7,594 nucleotides of DNA, taken from Candidatus Magasanikiibacteriota bacterium. Lineage in GTDB: Bacteria; Patescibacteriota; Patescibacteriia; Magasanikbacterales; 2-02-FULL-50-9b. The notes under the pieces are model-generated. The model was not told the DNA's origin. It ran no database searches and was given only the letters and a program-made list of their open reading frames with translations. The stretch covers positions 1-7,594 of the forward strand of contig JAPLWO010000090.1 in the NCBI GenBank assembly GCA_026396555.1, read 5' to 3'. A program made the translations under genes and the position numbers. The first letter of the stretch is position 1; each line of letters opens with the position of its first letter. Positions 6,203-7,594 of this stretch are shown piece by piece.

Positions 6203-7282
6203 ATGGATATTTCTTTGATGGCCGTGCTTGTTGGATTTTTGCTGCCGTGGCAAACACGCTGGATGATTCATGTGCCGATGGTAGGCGGGGCAGTGTGGGA
6301 TTTTGGAATTTTGAGTATTTTTTTGTCGCAAGCAGTTTTGGCTTTGTGGCTTGGATATACGATGTTTGTCGAGCGAAAACAAATTCAAGAAAAAATTCAT
6401 GCGATTTTGCGTGATCGAAATTATCGAGTCGGAATTTTTTTCAGCATTATTTTTTTGATCACACAATTTTGCGTGAGTGCAAATCGATTGTTGACGTTGC
6501 AATGGATGTTGAGTGTTATTTTGTTGGCTGGTCTTGGTATCGTGTTGCATGGCGATAAGAAAGCTCGTGTCCCATTCGTCGCTGCATTTTGTATTAGCGT
6601 TGTGCTGCAATCGTTATTGGCCGCAGCGCAGATTTTTACGAACGTAACATTTGCAAGTTCGATGCTTGGCGTTGCGGCGCACAAGGCGTCTGAACTCGGT
6701 ACGATTGTAAATGTGTATGGCGGCGTTCGATATTTACGTGCGTACGGTGGTGAGCCACATCCAAATATTTTTGGTGCGCTGACGTTTATGGGGCTGATTT
6801 TGTTTAATTGGCTGCTAACGTTTAAACGTACGCTGGGAGTGAAAAAAAATATCATTCAGTATGTGCTGCTGATTACGAGCGCGCTGTTTTTTTCATTTTC
6901 ACGCGCTGTCTGGATTGGGCTTTTATTTTGGATTTTATTGTTATGGCGTGAGAAATCGCGTGTAAAACTTCGCGAGTCACAGAAAACGATGTTGTCGTGG
7001 TGTGCACTTACGTTTGGTGTGATGTTAATTATTTTCTTTCCGATTGTTGCCTCGCGCGTCGATGCAAATTCATACACAGAACAACAGTCATTGACGTCGC
7101 GGATGAGCGGTGTGGCAACGTGGCGTGATATTTTTTCATCGCATTGGATTACAGGAACGGGCGTCGGTGCATATTCGGCAGTGCTTGATAAAAGTGTCAT
7201 GTTGGTGTATTGGGAACAGCGCTACTTTTTTTTGCGATGCGTGCGTTTAAATTTTCGCCAAAATTGTCGCTCACATTTTTAG
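6203..7282 (+). CDS. O-antigen ligase/polymerase-like membrane protein, frameshifted near its C-terminus
   Basis: A polytopic membrane protein with about eight or nine hydrophobic segments across 359 residues. Family-like motifs are LRAYGGEPHPNIFGA at 178-192, FFSFSRAVWIGL, and SLTSRMSGVATWRDIF followed by TGTGVGAY near 317-324, all typical of the Wzy/O-antigen ligase superfamily that transfers or polymerises lipid-linked glycans outside the membrane. Its place after a nucleotidyltransferase fits surface glycan work, but no glycosyltransferase is in the window. ATG 6203 lies 4 nt after the previous stop in the junction TAATTATATG; GTG 6179 would overlap the upstream gene. From about 7192 on, this frame gives atypical sequence (YWEQRYFFLRCVRLNFRQN) and stops at 7282, while the natural ending is found in the -1 frame. 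The product is therefore truncated or the sequence has an indel. Confidence 0.8.
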   Translation: MDISLMAVLVGFLLPWQTRWMIHVPMVGGAVWDFGILSIFLSQAVLALWLGYTMFVERKQIQEKIHAILRDRNYRVGIFFSIIFLITQFCVSANRLLTLQWMLSVILLAGLGIVLHGDKKARVPFVAAFCISVVLQSLLAAAQIFTNVTFASSMLGVAAHKASELGTIVNVYGGVRYLRAYGGEPHPNIFGALTFMGLILFNWLLTFKRTLGVKKNIIQYVLLITSALFFSFSRAVWIGLLFWILLLWREKSRVKLRESQKTMLSWCALTFGVMLIIFFPIVASRVDANSYTEQQSLTSRMSGVATWRDIFSSHWITGTGVGAYSAVLDKSVMLVYWEQRYFFLRCVRLNFRQNCRSHF

Positions 7283-7401
7283 CGTTAGCTCCAATGGTTT
7301 TAGTTGATCACTATTTGTACTCACTCTGGGCAGGGCAAGTGATTTTATTCATGTTTTTGTTTACGATCTACGAGACTGGCGGGATTGATGAGGATGAATG
7401 A
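7192..7401 (+). pseudogene. Out-of-frame C-terminal end of the O-antigen ligase-like gene
   Basis: The -1 frame is open from 7192 (after stops at 7186 and 7189) to TGA 7399-7401. It reads VGVLGTALLFFAMRAFKF followed by SLTFLALAPMVLVDHYLYSLWAGQVILFMFLF, which is the two-helix ending with a DHYLW/Y-like motif seen in O-antigen ligase-like proteins. A TTG at 7210 could formally start 63 residues but lacks a ribosome binding site. The conserved block usually found before ELGxLG (a QPVHNxxL-like stretch) is not visible in either frame, so some 20-30 residues may also be missing. An 8-T run at 7226-7233 is another possible site of the shift. Confidence 0.7.
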
Positions 7402-7407
7402 AACACC

Positions 7408-7436
7408 TTGACGTCGGGCGCGTCTCGCGGTATTAT
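7408..7436 (+). promoter_or_regulatory. Likely sigma70-type promoter of groES
   Basis: TTGACG (7408-7413) and TATTAT (7431-7436) are separated by exactly 17 nt, each one base from consensus. The -35 begins 6 nt after the upstream stop. Transcription would start near 7443, only about 9 nt before the ATG. No CIRCE-type inverted repeat (heat-shock HrcA site) is visible nearby. Confidence 0.8.
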
Positions 7437-7451
7437 CCCAGCATAAAATCT

Positions 7452-7594
7452 ATGTTAAACCCACTTCACGATCATCTTATAATTGAAGCAGCAGCAGCTG
7501 TCGAAGCAACGGCTTCGGGCATTATTCTTCCGGGTGCTGCGAACGGTGAAAAGCCACAACAAGGACGTGTAATCGCGGCTGGTCCCGGAAAACT
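7452..7594 (+). CDS. groES: Co-chaperonin GroES, 5' part cut by window end
   Basis: The first 47 residues of the 10-kDa chaperonin that caps the GroEL ring during protein folding in the cytoplasm. It matches the family from the first residues: LNPLHDHLII (usually PLxDRVVV), then the mobile loop ATASGIILPGAA with the hydrophobic IIL that docks on GroEL, then GEKPQQGRVIAAGPGK. The usual Arg after Asp in the DR pair is His here, and the charged stretch after the first strand is replaced by four alanines. The gene has its own promoter with a very short leader and no Shine-Dalgarno site. It is incomplete only because the window ends; groEL probably follows. Confidence 0.93.
   Translation, partial: MLNPLHDHLIIEAAAAVEATASGIILPGAANGEKPQQGRVIAAGPGK

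Noticed and set aside
6143..6610. 155-codon open frame on the - strand
   Set aside because: It is antisense to the membrane protein gene, has low-complexity Asn/Gln/His composition, and has no ribosome binding site; it is a shadow.
7226..7233. Programmed -1 frameshift at the T8 run
   Set aside because: The -1 frame already matches the family upstream of the run, and no stimulating structure was evident; an indel or deletion is simpler.
7402..7451. CIRCE heat-shock operator upstream of groES
   Set aside because: No TTAGCACTC...GAGTGCTAA-like inverted repeat is present between the upstream stop and the ATG.

Overview
The window looks like a compact bacterial chromosome segment, most likely from a Patescibacteria (Candidate Phyla Radiation) lineage. 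This is inferred from protein style and not from a marker gene: CTP synthase carries GGTVGEYEN where most bacteria have GGTVGDIES, NusA is short with no C-terminal acidic repeats, YidC is a minimal five-helix type, and most genes lack Shine-Dalgarno sites and lie 4-6 nt apart. All genes are on the + strand. No mobile element, CRISPR array, tRNA or rRNA was seen, and no gene-free stretch exceeds 300 bases.

Layout. (1) 28-294: a small membrane protein with a histidine-rich tail, a good ribosome binding site, and its own terminator (317-359). (2) 361-3133: a transcription unit with its own promoter, holding pyrG (CTP synthase) and an unrecognised helical protein, closed by a terminator at 3098-3133. 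(3) 3136-7401: a strong promoter, a leader with a striking hairpin plus T-tract, then nusA, yidC, a PRC-barrel protein, a nucleotidyltransferase-like protein and an O-antigen ligase/polymerase-like membrane protein, all separated by 4-5 nt. (4) 7408-7594: a promoter and the start of groES, cut by the window end.

The most notable feature is damage in genes expected to be intact. pyrG has an in-frame TAA just before GGTMRLG and also lacks about 35 residues, including the ERHRHRYE segment. nusA lacks about 27 residues (the RIAAQTAKQVI...REAER segment) between its N-terminal domain and S1. The hypothetical gene and the O-antigen ligase-like gene are each split by a frameshift. Four lesions in about 7 kb, two of them in core genes, suggest assembly or sequencing error more than true decay, but reads are needed to decide.

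Functionally, the nusA unit would couple transcription elongation control to membrane protein insertion and cell-surface functions; pyrG supplies CTP and groES starts the chaperonin genes. I see no clearly new multi-gene system. The best biological leads are the nusA leader hairpin, the His-rich membrane protein, and the uniform SD-less stop-start junctions.
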